Origin: Schinkia azotoformans LMG 9581 | GTDB lineage: Bacteria; Bacillota; Bacilli; Bacillales; Bacillaceae_J | Direction: 5' to 3' | Assembly: GCF_000307855.1 (NCBI RefSeq) | Contig: NZ_AJLR01000039.1 | Span: 1 to 64,000 of the forward strand | Length of the DNA: 64,000 nucleotides | Shown here: positions 26,538-35,754 of the stretch, in pieces | Layout: each line of letters opens with the position of its first letter | Numbering within the stretch: the first letter of the stretch is position 1 | Position numbers and translations under genes: made by a program | The notes under the pieces: generated by a model | Told to the model about the DNA's origin: nothing | Database searches by the model: none | Seen by the model: only the letters and a program-made list of their open reading frames with translations

Positions 26538-27416
26538 TTATTTTAATGGTTGTGGAGAAGGATAGATAGCCGTTTGTTGCTGTTCTTTTCGTTTTTCTTC
26601 GCGAACCCATTGATAGAATACAGCCCCAAGGGTATATCCATAAGAAATCTCTTGCATAATTTTCATAATAACCCCACCAAGCTGTTGATCGTCGTATGGT
26701 GACAGCCAGGAAAACATTTGTACACTGTTTATATCAATATTTGCAAGCATACTTGCTGGAACACATAATTCCAATGCCTTTGCCCAAGCAGCGGGATTGG
26801 TGTAGGTTTCGTATATTGGTACGCCTGAAAAGATTATTAACGCACATGCTGGAGTTAACAGCATTCCATCGGCAAAAATATAGGCTAACTTTTGCAGGCC
26901 ACTTAATTTTCGATACTCAGGTAGTGGACATACTAATGGCCACCACATAATGATAGCTGTAATAAAAATGAAAATAGTTACACTTGCGTGAAGGATTGTA
27001 TTTGTTTTAATACCATCAAAAATAACCGGATAATGATAAATGGAAAATACACCGTTAAATAAAAGAACGGCAAATAATGGTTTGGTTAAAAATAAAAACG
27101 GACGGCTAACCGCCTTAATGGACAATAACTTACGATAGTACCCGCTCGGAATAGAGAGCAAAAATAACGGCGGTAGGATTAAATATAGGACAGACATTTG
27201 GATCATGTGAATACTAAAATTCAAATGTCCAAGTAAATCAACAGGGCTTCCTTTAACAATATATAGCGAGACAAGTGAAGTTATGAACAATATTCTTTGT
27301 TTCTTTGTAGGATTTTTAATAAACATAAAGTACAGTACTGCAATAGCAACTAAACAAAGGAAAAACCAAGGACTCCACAAGGCTCTAAATCCAAACATAG
27401 ACAGATTCTCAAGCAC
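26538..27416 (-). CDS. ctaG: Cytochrome caa3 oxidase assembly factor CtaG
   Basis: Polytopic membrane protein of 292 residues with about seven membrane segments, required for assembly of active caa3 oxidase in B. subtilis and probably involved in copper delivery. Conserved blocks include LWSPWFF at the start, NFSIHMIQMSVLYLILPPLF and DQQLGGVIMKIMQEISYG. The GTG at 27416 (gaggtg, 6 bases) gives the usual family start; the longer open frame to 27494 would overlap ctaF. It is the last cta gene, downstream of ctaF. Confidence 0.93.
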   Translation of the reverse strand: MLENLSMFGFRALWSPWFFLCLVAIAVLYFMFIKNPTKKQRILFITSLVSLYIVKGSPVDLLGHLNFSIHMIQMSVLYLILPPLFLLSIPSGYYRKLLSIKAVSRPFLFLTKPLFAVLLFNGVFSIYHYPVIFDGIKTNTILHASVTIFIFITAIIMWWPLVCPLPEYRKLSGLQKLAYIFADGMLLTPACALIIFSGVPIYETYTNPAAWAKALELCVPASMLANIDINSVQMFSWLSPYDDQQLGGVIMKIMQEISYGYTLGAVFYQWVREEKRKEQQQTAIYPSPQPLK

Positions 27417-27480
27417 AATATTCACCTCATTATACTTCAAAAGGGACCCTACTAAAGCTTGGGTCCCATTTTTTAAATTT

Positions 27481-27813
27481 TTACCACCAAACAACTGTCA
27501 TCAAAGCTAGGATACTAACAGCTGCTACTAGAACACCTGAGAAAATAAACAGAATAGGTGCCGCGTGACCTTTATGTTTCATATGCATAAAGTAAAACAA
27601 CTGAAAAATTACTTGAATAACCGCTAAAACAAAAATGAACGGTGCAACAAACCACATACTAACTGTATCCGTAAAAACAACGGCTGCGAAGGCAAGAATC
27701 GTTAATAAAATTGTTAAAGCAAAGACAATAAATTGTTGATTCATTTCCTCCTTATTGGCAGCCTTTCGAAGTTCCCATTTTGTATCAGTAGTTGAATTTG
27801 AATTCATATCCAT
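27481..27813 (-). CDS. ctaF: Cytochrome caa3 oxidase subunit IV
   Basis: A 110-residue membrane protein with three predicted segments (about 29-47, 51-72 and 85-107) and the FYFMHMKHKGH turn typical of cytochrome oxidase subunit IV. It sits between ctaE (5-base gap) and ctaG. Confidence 0.95.
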   Translation of the reverse strand: MDMNSNSTTDTKWELRKAANKEEMNQQFIVFALTILLTILAFAAVVFTDTVSMWFVAPFIFVLAVIQVIFQLFYFMHMKHKGHAAPILFIFSGVLVAAVSILALMTVVWW

Positions 27814-27818
27814 TTAGC

Positions 27819-28439
27819 TTAGCCCACCTTTCCCATTAAATAAACGACTGAAAAGATGAATACCCAAACAACGTCAATAAAGTGCCAGTATAAACTAGCT
27901 ACATAAAACTTTGGTGCAGTGTAAAGACTAAGAGGACGTCTTGCATTACGAACCAAAAGAGTGATAATCCAGCAAAGACCAAATGCAACGTGAGCTCCAT
28001 GGAATCCTGTTAGTGTATAGAAAGCTGAAGCAAAAGCATTTGTTGTATAGGTTAAGCCCTCATGAACGTAATGGTTAAATTCATAAATTTCTAATCCAAG
28101 GAAACAAGCACCAAGGATAACTGTAACCCACATCCAAGTTAACATGCCTTTGTAATTATTATTTTTCATTTGATACATAGCGTATACACTTGTTAAACTA
28201 CTAAATAATAAAAACATTGTTGCCAAAAACACTAGTGGCACTGAGAAAAGCTCTTGTGATGTCGGCCCGTTCATTGTTGAATTGCGAAGTGCTAAGAATG
28301 TACCGAACAATGATGCAAACATGACTGTTTCTCCACCAAGAAACAACCAAAAACCAATAAATTTATTTCTTCCTTCCATCGTCGCCTTTTCCGGCTCTGC
28401 TGGGAAGTTTTCTTTAGTTAAAACTTGTTCCGCTGCCAT
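27819..28439 (-). CDS. ctaE: Cytochrome caa3 oxidase subunit III
   Basis: A 206-residue subunit III with five membrane segments. Family motifs include KFIGFWLFLGGETVMFA, FHGAHVAFGLCW and SLYWHFIDVVWVFIFSVVYL. Its ATG overlaps the ctaD stop by one base (TAATG), so the two are translationally coupled. Confidence 0.97.
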   Translation of the reverse strand: MAAEQVLTKENFPAEPEKATMEGRNKFIGFWLFLGGETVMFASLFGTFLALRNSTMNGPTSQELFSVPLVFLATMFLLFSSLTSVYAMYQMKNNNYKGMLTWMWVTVILGACFLGLEIYEFNHYVHEGLTYTTNAFASAFYTLTGFHGAHVAFGLCWIITLLVRNARRPLSLYTAPKFYVASLYWHFIDVVWVFIFSVVYLMGKVG

Positions 28440-30310
28440 TACGCATTTAAACCTCCTTCACGTTCAAGGTCTTCTTTATGGATATGGTAACCGTGATCAT
28501 CTTTAACAGATCGAGTAAACATAGCCCCAAACATAATTACCAATCCAATGATCCCAACGGCTAAGGCTAGCTTATTAGTTCCAAGATCATGGTACATAAA
28601 GCCAAATCCTGCGATAAACAAACCTACAGAAATGATAAACGGATTAATTGATCCATTTGGCATATGAATATCACCAAGCGGCTCGGCCGGAATTAGTTCC
28701 TTATTTCCGTTCATTTTCTCATAGAAAACCGGGTCTAAGCTGCGTACAAGCGGCAATTGTTTAAAGTTATACTCTGGTGGTGGAGAAGCAATCGCCCACT
28801 CAAGTGAACGTCCATCACCCCATGGATCGTTAGGAAGCTTTTCTTTATTAAAGAATGACATAACCATATTTATAACGAGTATTAAAACACCGACGCCCAT
28901 TAAAATAGCACCGACAGAACTTACAAAGTTTGCAGTATCCCAGCCTTGGTTTGGCAAGTACGTGAATACGCGGCGTGGCATACCCCAAAGTCCTAAGAAA
29001 TGCTGGATAAAGAATGTTAAATGGAAACCAATATAAAATACCCAGAATGTAATTTTACCTAATGTTTCATTTAGCATTTTACCGAACATTTTTGGCCACC
29101 AGAAATGGATACCGGCAAATAAACCTAATACGATACCACCAACAATAATGTAGTGGAAGTGTGCAACAACGAAATAAGTATCATGGTAAATGTAATCTTG
29201 TGCTGCTGACGCAAGCATAACACCTGTTACCCCACCCATTACGAATGTTGGAACAAACCATACCCCATACAACATTGGTACCGTATAACGAATATTACCG
29301 CCCCACATCGTAAAGAGCCAGTTAAACACTTTAATACCAGTAGGTACACCGATTGTCATTGTTGCTACCGCAAAGATTGAGTTAGCTACAGCACCCATAC
29401 CTGTTGTAAACATGTGGTGCGCCCATACCATGAACCCGAGGAATCCAATTAATACTGTAGCGAATACCATTGATGTATATCCGAATATTCTTTTTCTTGA
29501 GAATGTAGAGATAACATCTGAGAAAATTCCAAACGCTGGTAATACTAAGATGTAAACCTCTGGATGTCCAAAGATCCAGAATAAATGCTCCCAAAGAATC
29601 GTGTTTCCACCAAGGGCAATATCAAAGAATTTAGCACCAAATAAACGGTCAAACATCATTAAGAAAATCCCTACTGTTAACGGTGGGAACGCAAATAAAA
29701 TTAATGAAGATGAAACGAAAATCGTCCATGTGAACATCGGCATACGCATAAACGTCATACCAGCTGTACGCATTGTAATAATAGTTGCTAAAAAGTTAAT
29801 GGCAGAGATTAATGTACCAAAACCAGAAATCTGTAGTCCGATTAAGTAAAAGTCTACACCATGGGTTGGGTCAGCCATCGCAAGTGATGCATAATTTGTC
29901 CAACCTGCAGCTGGCATTCCACCTAAAAACCAACCAAAGTTAAAAAATAAAGCTCCGAAAAAATATAACCAAAAACCAAGTGAATTCAAAAATGGAAACG
30001 CCACATCACGGGCCCCAATTTGAATTGGTACAACCGCATTCGCCAATGCAAAGATAATTGGCATGGCAACAAAGAATAACATTGTTGTTCCATGAGCTGT
30101 AAGTGCTTCATTAAATGAATTCCCTACTAAAAAATTCATCTCTGGATACATTAATTGAATACGCATTAATAATGCTTCAATTCCGCCAATGACAAAATGT
30201 AATAAACCTGCAAAAAGATACAAGTGGGCAATTTTCTTATGGTCTACTGTTGTTAAGTAATCCCAGATAACTGCACCGACACCCCTTTTTTGTGCCAACG
30301 TACTCACCAT
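28439..30310 (-). CDS. ctaD: Cytochrome caa3 oxidase subunit I
   Basis: Catalytic subunit that holds heme a and the heme a3-CuB site and pumps protons. The 623-residue protein has 12 to 14 membrane helices and the expected ligands: the low-spin heme His in HGTTM (near 74), GHPEVYILVLP with the cross-linked His-Tyr pair (near 251), and VVAHFHYIIVGG with the two heme ligands (near 383-385). The C-terminal extension is typical for the Bacillus caa3 type. It precedes ctaE and follows ctaC by 16 bases. Confidence 0.98.
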   Translation of the reverse strand: MVSTLAQKRGVGAVIWDYLTTVDHKKIAHLYLFAGLLHFVIGGIEALLMRIQLMYPEMNFLVGNSFNEALTAHGTTMLFFVAMPIIFALANAVVPIQIGARDVAFPFLNSLGFWLYFFGALFFNFGWFLGGMPAAGWTNYASLAMADPTHGVDFYLIGLQISGFGTLISAINFLATIITMRTAGMTFMRMPMFTWTIFVSSSLILFAFPPLTVGIFLMMFDRLFGAKFFDIALGGNTILWEHLFWIFGHPEVYILVLPAFGIFSDVISTFSRKRIFGYTSMVFATVLIGFLGFMVWAHHMFTTGMGAVANSIFAVATMTIGVPTGIKVFNWLFTMWGGNIRYTVPMLYGVWFVPTFVMGGVTGVMLASAAQDYIYHDTYFVVAHFHYIIVGGIVLGLFAGIHFWWPKMFGKMLNETLGKITFWVFYIGFHLTFFIQHFLGLWGMPRRVFTYLPNQGWDTANFVSSVGAILMGVGVLILVINMVMSFFNKEKLPNDPWGDGRSLEWAIASPPPEYNFKQLPLVRSLDPVFYEKMNGNKELIPAEPLGDIHMPNGSINPFIISVGLFIAGFGFMYHDLGTNKLALAVGIIGLVIMFGAMFTRSVKDDHGYHIHKEDLEREGGLNA

Positions 30311-30326
30311 CTAAACCTCCCTAACC

Positions 30327-31370
30327 CTATTTAGCTTCTTTTGAAAGCGTAAGCAAGTATTGCGTTACTGCTTCAATTTCATCTGGGTTTAATTTATAAG
30401 TGTTGCTCATTTTATTTCCTGGTTTCATCGCTTCAGGATCTGCAATCCAAGCGTGAACATTTTCAGGAGTCAATTCTTTAATACCAGCAACCCGCTCACG
30501 ATCTGCAAAGTTTGATAAATTAGGTGCAAGTCTTGCTGGCGCAGGTCGAGGATCATTTGAATCTACCGCATGACAGCCAATACAGCTCTTCGCAAAAACT
30601 TCTTGACCAGCTTTAGCAGTAGCATCCACAGGAACTTCCGTTGGCTTCTGCATATCAGCTAACCATTTATTGTAATCCTCTTTAGATAATACCTTGACTT
30701 TGAAGTCCATTAACGCATGTGAAGGACCACAAAGTTCTGTACATTTACCGTAATAAACACCTTCATTGTAAGCATGAATCCACATCTCGTTTTCATTGTC
30801 TGTATTTACATCAATCTTACCTGCTAATGCTGGTACCCAGAATGAATGCTTAACATCGCCAGCTATTAATGATAAGTAAACTCTTTCACCAGCTGGGATT
30901 ACTAAATCTTGAGAAGTAATAATCTTTTCATCTGGATATTCAAATTCCCACCAATAAAGCTTACCAGTTACATTAACATGGATTGCATCCTCTGGAATGT
31001 CAATTTGCTTAGGATCCAATTTGAATGTAGCTGATACTGTCGGTACAGCAATAATTAGTAAGATAATAATAGGAATAACAGTCCAAGTAATCTCGAGTTT
31101 GTGACTACCTTCTACTTGTTTTGGAATCATATTTTCTTTCTGTTTTGTTCTACGAAACTTTGTTGCAACATAAATAAAAATTAAAACTACTACAAGAGTA
31201 ACAATTGTCATGAGCACAGTTGTTAACATCATTAAGTCATACAACATCTCACCATTTTCCCCTTGTGGTGTGAGAGCCGATAAATATGGTTTCCCACTAC
31301 AGCCGGCCAACACTAGCAAAAGCATCGAAACAACCACAAACAAACGGCCTTTCCTTCCTACATGATTCAT
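30327..31370 (-). CDS. ctaC: Cytochrome caa3 oxidase subunit II with cytochrome c domain
   Basis: Electron-entry subunit of 347 residues. It has a lipobox (LLVLAGC, Cys near 24), two membrane helices (about 52-72 and 95-115) and the CuA domain. CuA ligands lie in HSFWVPALAGK and GKCTELCGPSHALM (about 203-216). A fused cytochrome c domain has the heme motif CIGCH (near 263) and the axial Met in NKMSNTY. The c-type domain defines the caa3 type and removes the need for a separate soluble cytochrome. Confidence 0.97.
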   Translation of the reverse strand: MNHVGRKGRLFVVVSMLLLVLAGCSGKPYLSALTPQGENGEMLYDLMMLTTVLMTIVTLVVVLIFIYVATKFRRTKQKENMIPKQVEGSHKLEITWTVIPIIILLIIAVPTVSATFKLDPKQIDIPEDAIHVNVTGKLYWWEFEYPDEKIITSQDLVIPAGERVYLSLIAGDVKHSFWVPALAGKIDVNTDNENEMWIHAYNEGVYYGKCTELCGPSHALMDFKVKVLSKEDYNKWLADMQKPTEVPVDATAKAGQEVFAKSCIGCHAVDSNDPRPAPARLAPNLSNFADRERVAGIKELTPENVHAWIADPEAMKPGNKMSNTYKLNPDEIEAVTQYLLTLSKEAK

Positions 31371-31576
31371 TACATCCTAACCCCTCTTTCTTTAAATAAA
31401 TCTATTTATTTTAAATACCTCTCAACAGTATTAACAAATTGATAGGTATTTTATAACACGCTTATAATAGAAAGCTTGTCATCCTATTGTATGTATTTTC
31501 TTTGTCGTATTTTGTAGACTTTTGAGACTTATAATATTAAGTAAATATAAATATATAAAAAATATGTCGAAAAACT

Positions 31577-31600
31577 GCTAGTGAGATCATTCTCACTAGC
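31577..31600 (-). terminator. Terminator after ctaB
   Basis: The stem gctagtgaga with tctcactagc, followed on the minus strand by agtttttcg. It separates ctaB from ctaC and implies that ctaC has its own promoter in 31371-31570, which is very AT-rich; I could not choose a promoter there with confidence. Confidence 0.8.
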
Positions 31601-31606
31601 ATCCTA

Positions 31607-32548
31607 TTAGATTGTTACAATGACCATTAATACAAAAATGATTGTTAAATAATTCAGTGAATAAATAAACATCCATTTCGCCCATTTTAAATCGTCTTTT
31701 ATGAAATACCCATAAACCCCGACCACTAGCCAGCCTACACTTAGTAGCAATGAAACAATTAAAAACACTGGTCCTAATGATGTTAAGAAAAATGGCAATG
31801 GAATTAAGCAAGCAACAAAAGCAATAATATGCTTTTTAGTCTCAGCAAACCCGCGCACTACAGGCAGCATTGGTACTCCTGCTTTTCGGTATTCTTCACA
31901 TTTTTTCATTGCTAACGCGTAAAAATGCGGCGGCTGCCAAATAAACATAATAAGAAATAATATCCACGCTTCTATTGACAGATTGGGATCAATCGCTGCC
32001 CATCCAATTAATGGAGGGGCGGCACCAGAAATACTCCCTACAATTGTATTTATAGGATGGCGGCGCTTCGTCCAAAGAGTATATAGTACAACATACGTAA
32101 ATAAGCCAATAAAGCCATATATTGCCGCTGGAATGGACGCCATTAATAATAACAGTAAACCAATTAATGAAAAAGAAAGGCCAAGTATTAGAACCTTCGT
32201 TCTGCCAATTGTTCCTGTCACGGTTGGTCTAGTTTTTGTTCGTTCCATTACATGATCAATATCACTATCAATATAATTGTTTAAAACACATCCACCAGCA
32301 ATTACTAATGCGTTTCCAAACATTCCAAGTAAGACTTTGTCTATTGATTCAATAAAAGTTTGGTTAGTGAAATAAAGTGCAAGCCAAATCCCAGTAAAGG
32401 CTGTGATTAAATTGGAATTTACAATTCCAATCTTAACAAGTGATAGAAAGTCATTCCATAATGAAGTCGTTTGAATATCACTCTCTCTATGAGCAGCAGC
32501 TTCAAACATAGGATTCCGAGCGCTATTTATAATTCTAGAGTTGTCCAT
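31607..32548 (-). CDS. ctaB: Protoheme IX farnesyltransferase (heme O synthase)
   Basis: UbiA-family membrane enzyme that adds a farnesyl group to heme B to make heme O, the precursor used by CtaA. The 313-residue protein has about nine membrane helices and the polyprenyl-diphosphate motif NNYIDSDIDHVMERTKTRP (about 89-107). A second acidic site (KKCEEYRKAGVPMLP) lies near 205. It has aaaggagg upstream and is divergent from ctaA. Confidence 0.96.
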   Translation of the reverse strand: MDNSRIINSARNPMFEAAAHRESDIQTTSLWNDFLSLVKIGIVNSNLITAFTGIWLALYFTNQTFIESIDKVLLGMFGNALVIAGGCVLNNYIDSDIDHVMERTKTRPTVTGTIGRTKVLILGLSFSLIGLLLLLMASIPAAIYGFIGLFTYVVLYTLWTKRRHPINTIVGSISGAAPPLIGWAAIDPNLSIEAWILFLIMFIWQPPHFYALAMKKCEEYRKAGVPMLPVVRGFAETKKHIIAFVACLIPLPFFLTSLGPVFLIVSLLLSVGWLVVGVYGYFIKDDLKWAKWMFIYSLNYLTIIFVLMVIVTI

Positions 32549-33054
32549 CGACTATTTCCTCCTTTACCGTTGTCTAAAGCTACGTCGACCAAAAATAGCC
32601 TACTTTGACATTCATAAAAAATATTATTACTGTGATAAATATCATAGAATTTGAATCTCCAACTTTATTAAACCACAAATCATGAAGAATTTGTTAAATA
32701 ATAATGAAATTATTTTTACATTTATACTAGAATTTTCTAATTACACCTCCAATGATACATTATTAACAAAATTATCACTTATATCATAGTACCACGTTAT
32801 CTCTTTTAGTAAACTACTATTATCGTATTTTTTATTATAGTTAAGTTTGAAAGTTAAAAAACAATATTAATATAGTAGTAACGGTGTTATTTGTTAAAAA
32901 ATATATGTTCATACACCCATTTTTATAATCGTGTTCACATTTTTGACAAAAACAACTCCTGTTTCCATCCTGCTATGTGTGATATATTTAACGTAAAGTA
33001 GGGATGGAATAATTATTTTTTTGTAATATTTTTTATAAAGAAGGTGAAGTGGAC
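32549..33054. promoter_or_regulatory. ctaA-ctaB divergent intergenic region
   Basis: About 500 very AT-rich bases between divergent ctaB and ctaA. A possible sigma-A promoter for ctaA is TTGAAA at 32847-32852 with TATAGT at 32871-32876 (18-base spacer); the evidence is weak because of the base composition. A TTGACA at 32943-32948 has no good -10 partner. In B. subtilis this region carries ResD-controlled promoters, but I cannot identify ResD sites by eye. No open frame in it looks coding. Confidence 0.45.
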
Positions 33055-33987
33055 TTGAATAGAGGTTTAAAAATTTTATCTGTTGCTTCAAGTATTGTCA
33101 TGCTTTTGGTACTAATTGGCGGAGCCCTTGTTACTAAGACTGGATCAGGGATGGGCTGTGGTCGTTCGTGGCCGCTTTGTCATGGTCAATTTTTACCTAG
33201 CGAAATTAATGGTGAGTTACTTATTGAGCTTTCGCATAGGCTTGTATCGGGATTATCGGTCATTCTTGTAACATGGCTTGCAATCTGGTCCTGGAAAAAG
33301 ATAGGACATGTAAGAGAAACTAAATTTCTAGCATTTCTATCTGTATTTTTCTTAATCGTTCAAGCTTTGCTTGGAGCTGGAGCTGTTATTTGGGGACAAG
33401 ACCCTGTTATTATGGCCCTGCATTTTGGTGTTTCTTTAGTTTCAGTTGCATCTGTCTTTTTATTAACTTTGCTCATTTTTGAAGTGGATAAAAAATTTGA
33501 CGCAGAGTCTTTGATTATCGATAAAAGTTTACGCTCGCAAATTTATGCAATCAGTATTTATTGTTATATTGTTGTATACACAGGTGCCCTTGTTCGCCAT
33601 AAAAAAGCTCATTTAGCATGTTTAGATTTTCCATTCTGCGATAATAGCGCGATATTTTCTTTACCATCGAATGAGTTTGAATGGGTACAAATGGGACACC
33701 GCTTTGCAGCTTTACTTTTCTTCACATGGATTATCATACTGTCGGTTCATATTATTAAACATTATCGCTCGAAACGAGTATTGTTCTGGAGTGCGGTTTC
33801 CGCTATCGTCTTAATAATCCTGCAGCCTTTATCCGGGGCATTCATCATTTACACTAGAGTAAATCTATTTGTTACTTTAGCACATGCTACTTTCATAACA
33901 GTTTTATTCTGTGTCCTTAGCTATCTTGTCCTTCTTTCATCAAGAAGCAAGAAAAACGAAATTAATAATAACAAAAAGATTGCCTAG
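33055..33987 (+). CDS. ctaA: Heme A synthase
   Basis: Oxidises the C8 methyl of heme O to the formyl group of heme A. The 310-residue protein has eight membrane helices in two pseudo-repeats, heme-ligand histidines in ELSHRL (near 62) and MGHRFAALL (near 214), and extracellular cysteine pairs in GCGRSWPLCHG (near 34-42) and HLACLDFPFC (near 188-195). I chose the TTG at 33055 because aaggtg is 8 bases upstream; a GTG six bases earlier would be too close. Its stop overlaps the convergent ftsW stop by 4 bases. Confidence 0.94.
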   Translation: MNRGLKILSVASSIVMLLVLIGGALVTKTGSGMGCGRSWPLCHGQFLPSEINGELLIELSHRLVSGLSVILVTWLAIWSWKKIGHVRETKFLAFLSVFFLIVQALLGAGAVIWGQDPVIMALHFGVSLVSVASVFLLTLLIFEVDKKFDAESLIIDKSLRSQIYAISIYCYIVVYTGALVRHKKAHLACLDFPFCDNSAIFSLPSNEFEWVQMGHRFAALLFFTWIIILSVHIIKHYRSKRVLFWSAVSAIVLIILQPLSGAFIIYTRVNLFVTLAHATFITVLFCVLSYLVLLSSRSKKNEINNNKKIA

Positions 33988-34006
33988 AGATAGGCAATCT
34001 TTTTTT
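33973..34006. terminator. Shared terminator spanning the ctaA and ftsW stops
   Basis: A 14-bp perfect stem (aaaaagattgccta with taggcaatcttttt) around a gaga loop. The stop codons of both convergent genes lie inside the hairpin at 33984-33987, so one structure ends both transcripts. Confidence 0.92.
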
Positions 34007-35132
34007 CTTCATTATTCTGTTTTTCTGAACCTTTTAATCTAGAATACATCGCAATATTGTTCAAGATACCCATCGAAATCATTAATATGACAAGGGACGA
34101 ACCACCGTAACTTACAAAGGGTAGCGGGACACCTGTGATCGGAAGTAACCCTGTAAGAGCACCTAAGTTAACAATGGACTGAATACCAATCATACCTGAA
34201 ATTCCAATTGCTATTAAACTACCGAACGGGTCATTCGCCTTCATCGCTACGGTAAAACCCTTCCAAATCATCAACAGTAACATGAATAAAACAAAACCAA
34301 CACCAAAGATGCCGAGTTCTTCCGAAATAACCGCCATAATAAAGTCAGTATGTGGCTCGGGAAGATAACCAAATTTTTGGATGCTCTTGCCTAAACCTTC
34401 CCCTGTAACACCGCCTGCTGCTATAGCGATATACGAATTAATGAGTTGATAACCGTTTGAATCAGCTATTTCTTCATGAAAAGGATTATATGCGGCTTCA
34501 ATTCGTCCCAACTGCTCGTCCGATAAAAATGGATATAAAAGCATTACTCCTACTACAGCTACAAGTATCAATCGACTAAGATGCTTAGGGCGAATACCCG
34601 AACAAAATATAATCATTCCTGAAGTCGCTAATATAAGCAGACCTGTTCCAAGGTCCGGCTGCTTGTATACTAGTAAAAATATTATAATAATAAATGTTAA
34701 CGGTGGACCAAAAGCCGGAACGAACCTTTCAATATACGATTGTTTATTTGAAAAAACCCCAGCTAAATAAATAATAACACCTAGTTTTATAAACTCTGCC
34801 GGTTGAATGCCCAGAAACCCTCTTGTCGCATTATTAGTTGTCGTCCCAAAAAGCAAAACACCTAAAAGTATTATTGGTGCACCGAAAAAAATTAACTTTA
34901 ATAACCTTTTATACGCTTTGTATGGAAAAACCAATGCAATTATGTACACAAATATCCCAAGGAAAAGCCATTTTAATTGTTTCATGAAAAACAAATCTGG
35001 TGTTCCTTCATATTTATCGGATACAGCCACAACCATACTTGAGCTGTAGATCATTATAAGGCCGAATAAACTCAAAATAATGGGCGCCAATACAAGTGTA
35101 TAGTCATAGGATCTTAACATTTTTTTTACCAT
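33984..35132 (-). CDS. ftsW: SEDS peptidoglycan polymerase FtsW
   Basis: Septal glycosyltransferase that works with PbpB. The 382-residue protein has ten membrane helices and SEDS-family blocks: GIQPAEFIKLGVIIYLA (catalytic Asp is carried in a later loop), QPDLGTGLLI, and PLPFVSYGGSSL near 345. The order ylaN-ftsW matches B. subtilis. The ATG at 35132 was chosen with ggagag about 10 bases upstream. Assignment as FtsW rather than RodA rests on this neighbourhood. Confidence 0.9.
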   Translation of the reverse strand: MVKKMLRSYDYTLVLAPIILSLFGLIMIYSSSMVVAVSDKYEGTPDLFFMKQLKWLFLGIFVYIIALVFPYKAYKRLLKLIFFGAPIILLGVLLFGTTTNNATRGFLGIQPAEFIKLGVIIYLAGVFSNKQSYIERFVPAFGPPLTFIIIIFLLVYKQPDLGTGLLILATSGMIIFCSGIRPKHLSRLILVAVVGVMLLYPFLSDEQLGRIEAAYNPFHEEIADSNGYQLINSYIAIAAGGVTGEGLGKSIQKFGYLPEPHTDFIMAVISEELGIFGVGFVLFMLLLMIWKGFTVAMKANDPFGSLIAIGISGMIGIQSIVNLGALTGLLPITGVPLPFVSYGGSSLVILMISMGILNNIAMYSRLKGSEKQNNEEKKIAYL

Positions 35133-35162
35133 ACTCTTTTGTCTCTCCAACCTAAAAGAAAA

Positions 35163-35191
35163 GGGACTGTCTTATCCTTTTAAGACAGCCC
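35163..35191 (-). terminator. Terminator after ylaN
   Basis: The arms gggactgtctta and taagacagccc form a stem followed on the minus strand by cttttctttt. It lies between ylaN and ftsW. Confidence 0.82.
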
Positions 35192-35193
35192 AA

Positions 35194-35478
35194 TTACTTA
35201 TTTTTTAAAGAAGCTTCATGAAGGGCTGACAATTCCCTTTCCAGCGACTCAAGCAATGCTTTCCCATTTATATCTTCCACTAACCCAAGCCGAACAGCAA
35301 AATCTATTTCCCGTGATAAACCGAACATTTGGGTATCTAAAACTTCCTCATATAAAGGACATTGGGGCATTGTTAAATTGTCCATTTGCACTTTAATAAG
35401 CTTTAATATTTTATCAGCATCAGCCTTAAGAAGGGCATATGCCTTTTCTTTATGATCTAAGGCAACCTCTCTAGACAT
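35194..35478 (-). CDS. ylaN: YlaN, Fur-modulating iron-responsive protein
   Basis: A 94-residue helical protein (DUF1507) beginning [24 protein letters not shown]. In B. subtilis and Staphylococcus aureus YlaN is reported to bind Fur and iron and to be needed for growth at low iron. It has ggaggg upstream and is followed by its own terminator and then ftsW. Confidence 0.93.
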   Translation of the reverse strand: MSREVALDHKEKAYALLKADADKILKLIKVQMDNLTMPQCPLYEEVLDTQMFGLSREIDFAVRLGLVEDINGKALLESLERELSALHEASLKNK

Positions 35479-35602
35479 GTAATCCCTCCAATAAAAACAA
35501 GTCCATTCCTATTTTTCAATCTTATCGTTTTATAGGCAAAAATGCAAGGAATATCAATGGACACCGCATAATAATTATGCCGTACTATAGAGGGGTTCAT
35601 AC

Positions 35603-35754
35603 TTGTCTAGCTCCAGCGACTAGCGACTAGCGACTAGTAAACTTCACCCACCTCTTTTGCGTAGTCAACATCGATTCGTAACCTCATCGTGTTTCCTATA
35701 TCTCAGTCGATGCGCTCCATTTTATACGTCGCTGAACAGACGCTTACGCTTTTC
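35603..35754 (-). repeat. Stop-codon-linked repeat, copy C (long form)
   Basis: On the minus strand it reads gaaaagcgtaagcgtctg at the 5' end and cgctggagctagacaa at the 3' end, 152 bases. It begins at the first base after the ylaK stop. The inner part holds cgcatcgactgagata, which is also present in long copy F. Near its 3' end there are three tandem copies of a 7-base unit (gcgacta on the plus strand, 35617-35637). No clear terminator follows it. Confidence 0.8.

Noticed and set aside
32847-32876. Firm promoter call for ctaA
   Set aside because: The -35 and -10 matches are fair, but the region is so AT-rich that similar pairs arise by chance; kept only as a low-confidence note.
35617-35637. 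CRISPR-like or minisatellite array
   Set aside because: Only three direct 7-base units without spacers, inside a repeat element; nothing in the window has repeat-spacer structure.
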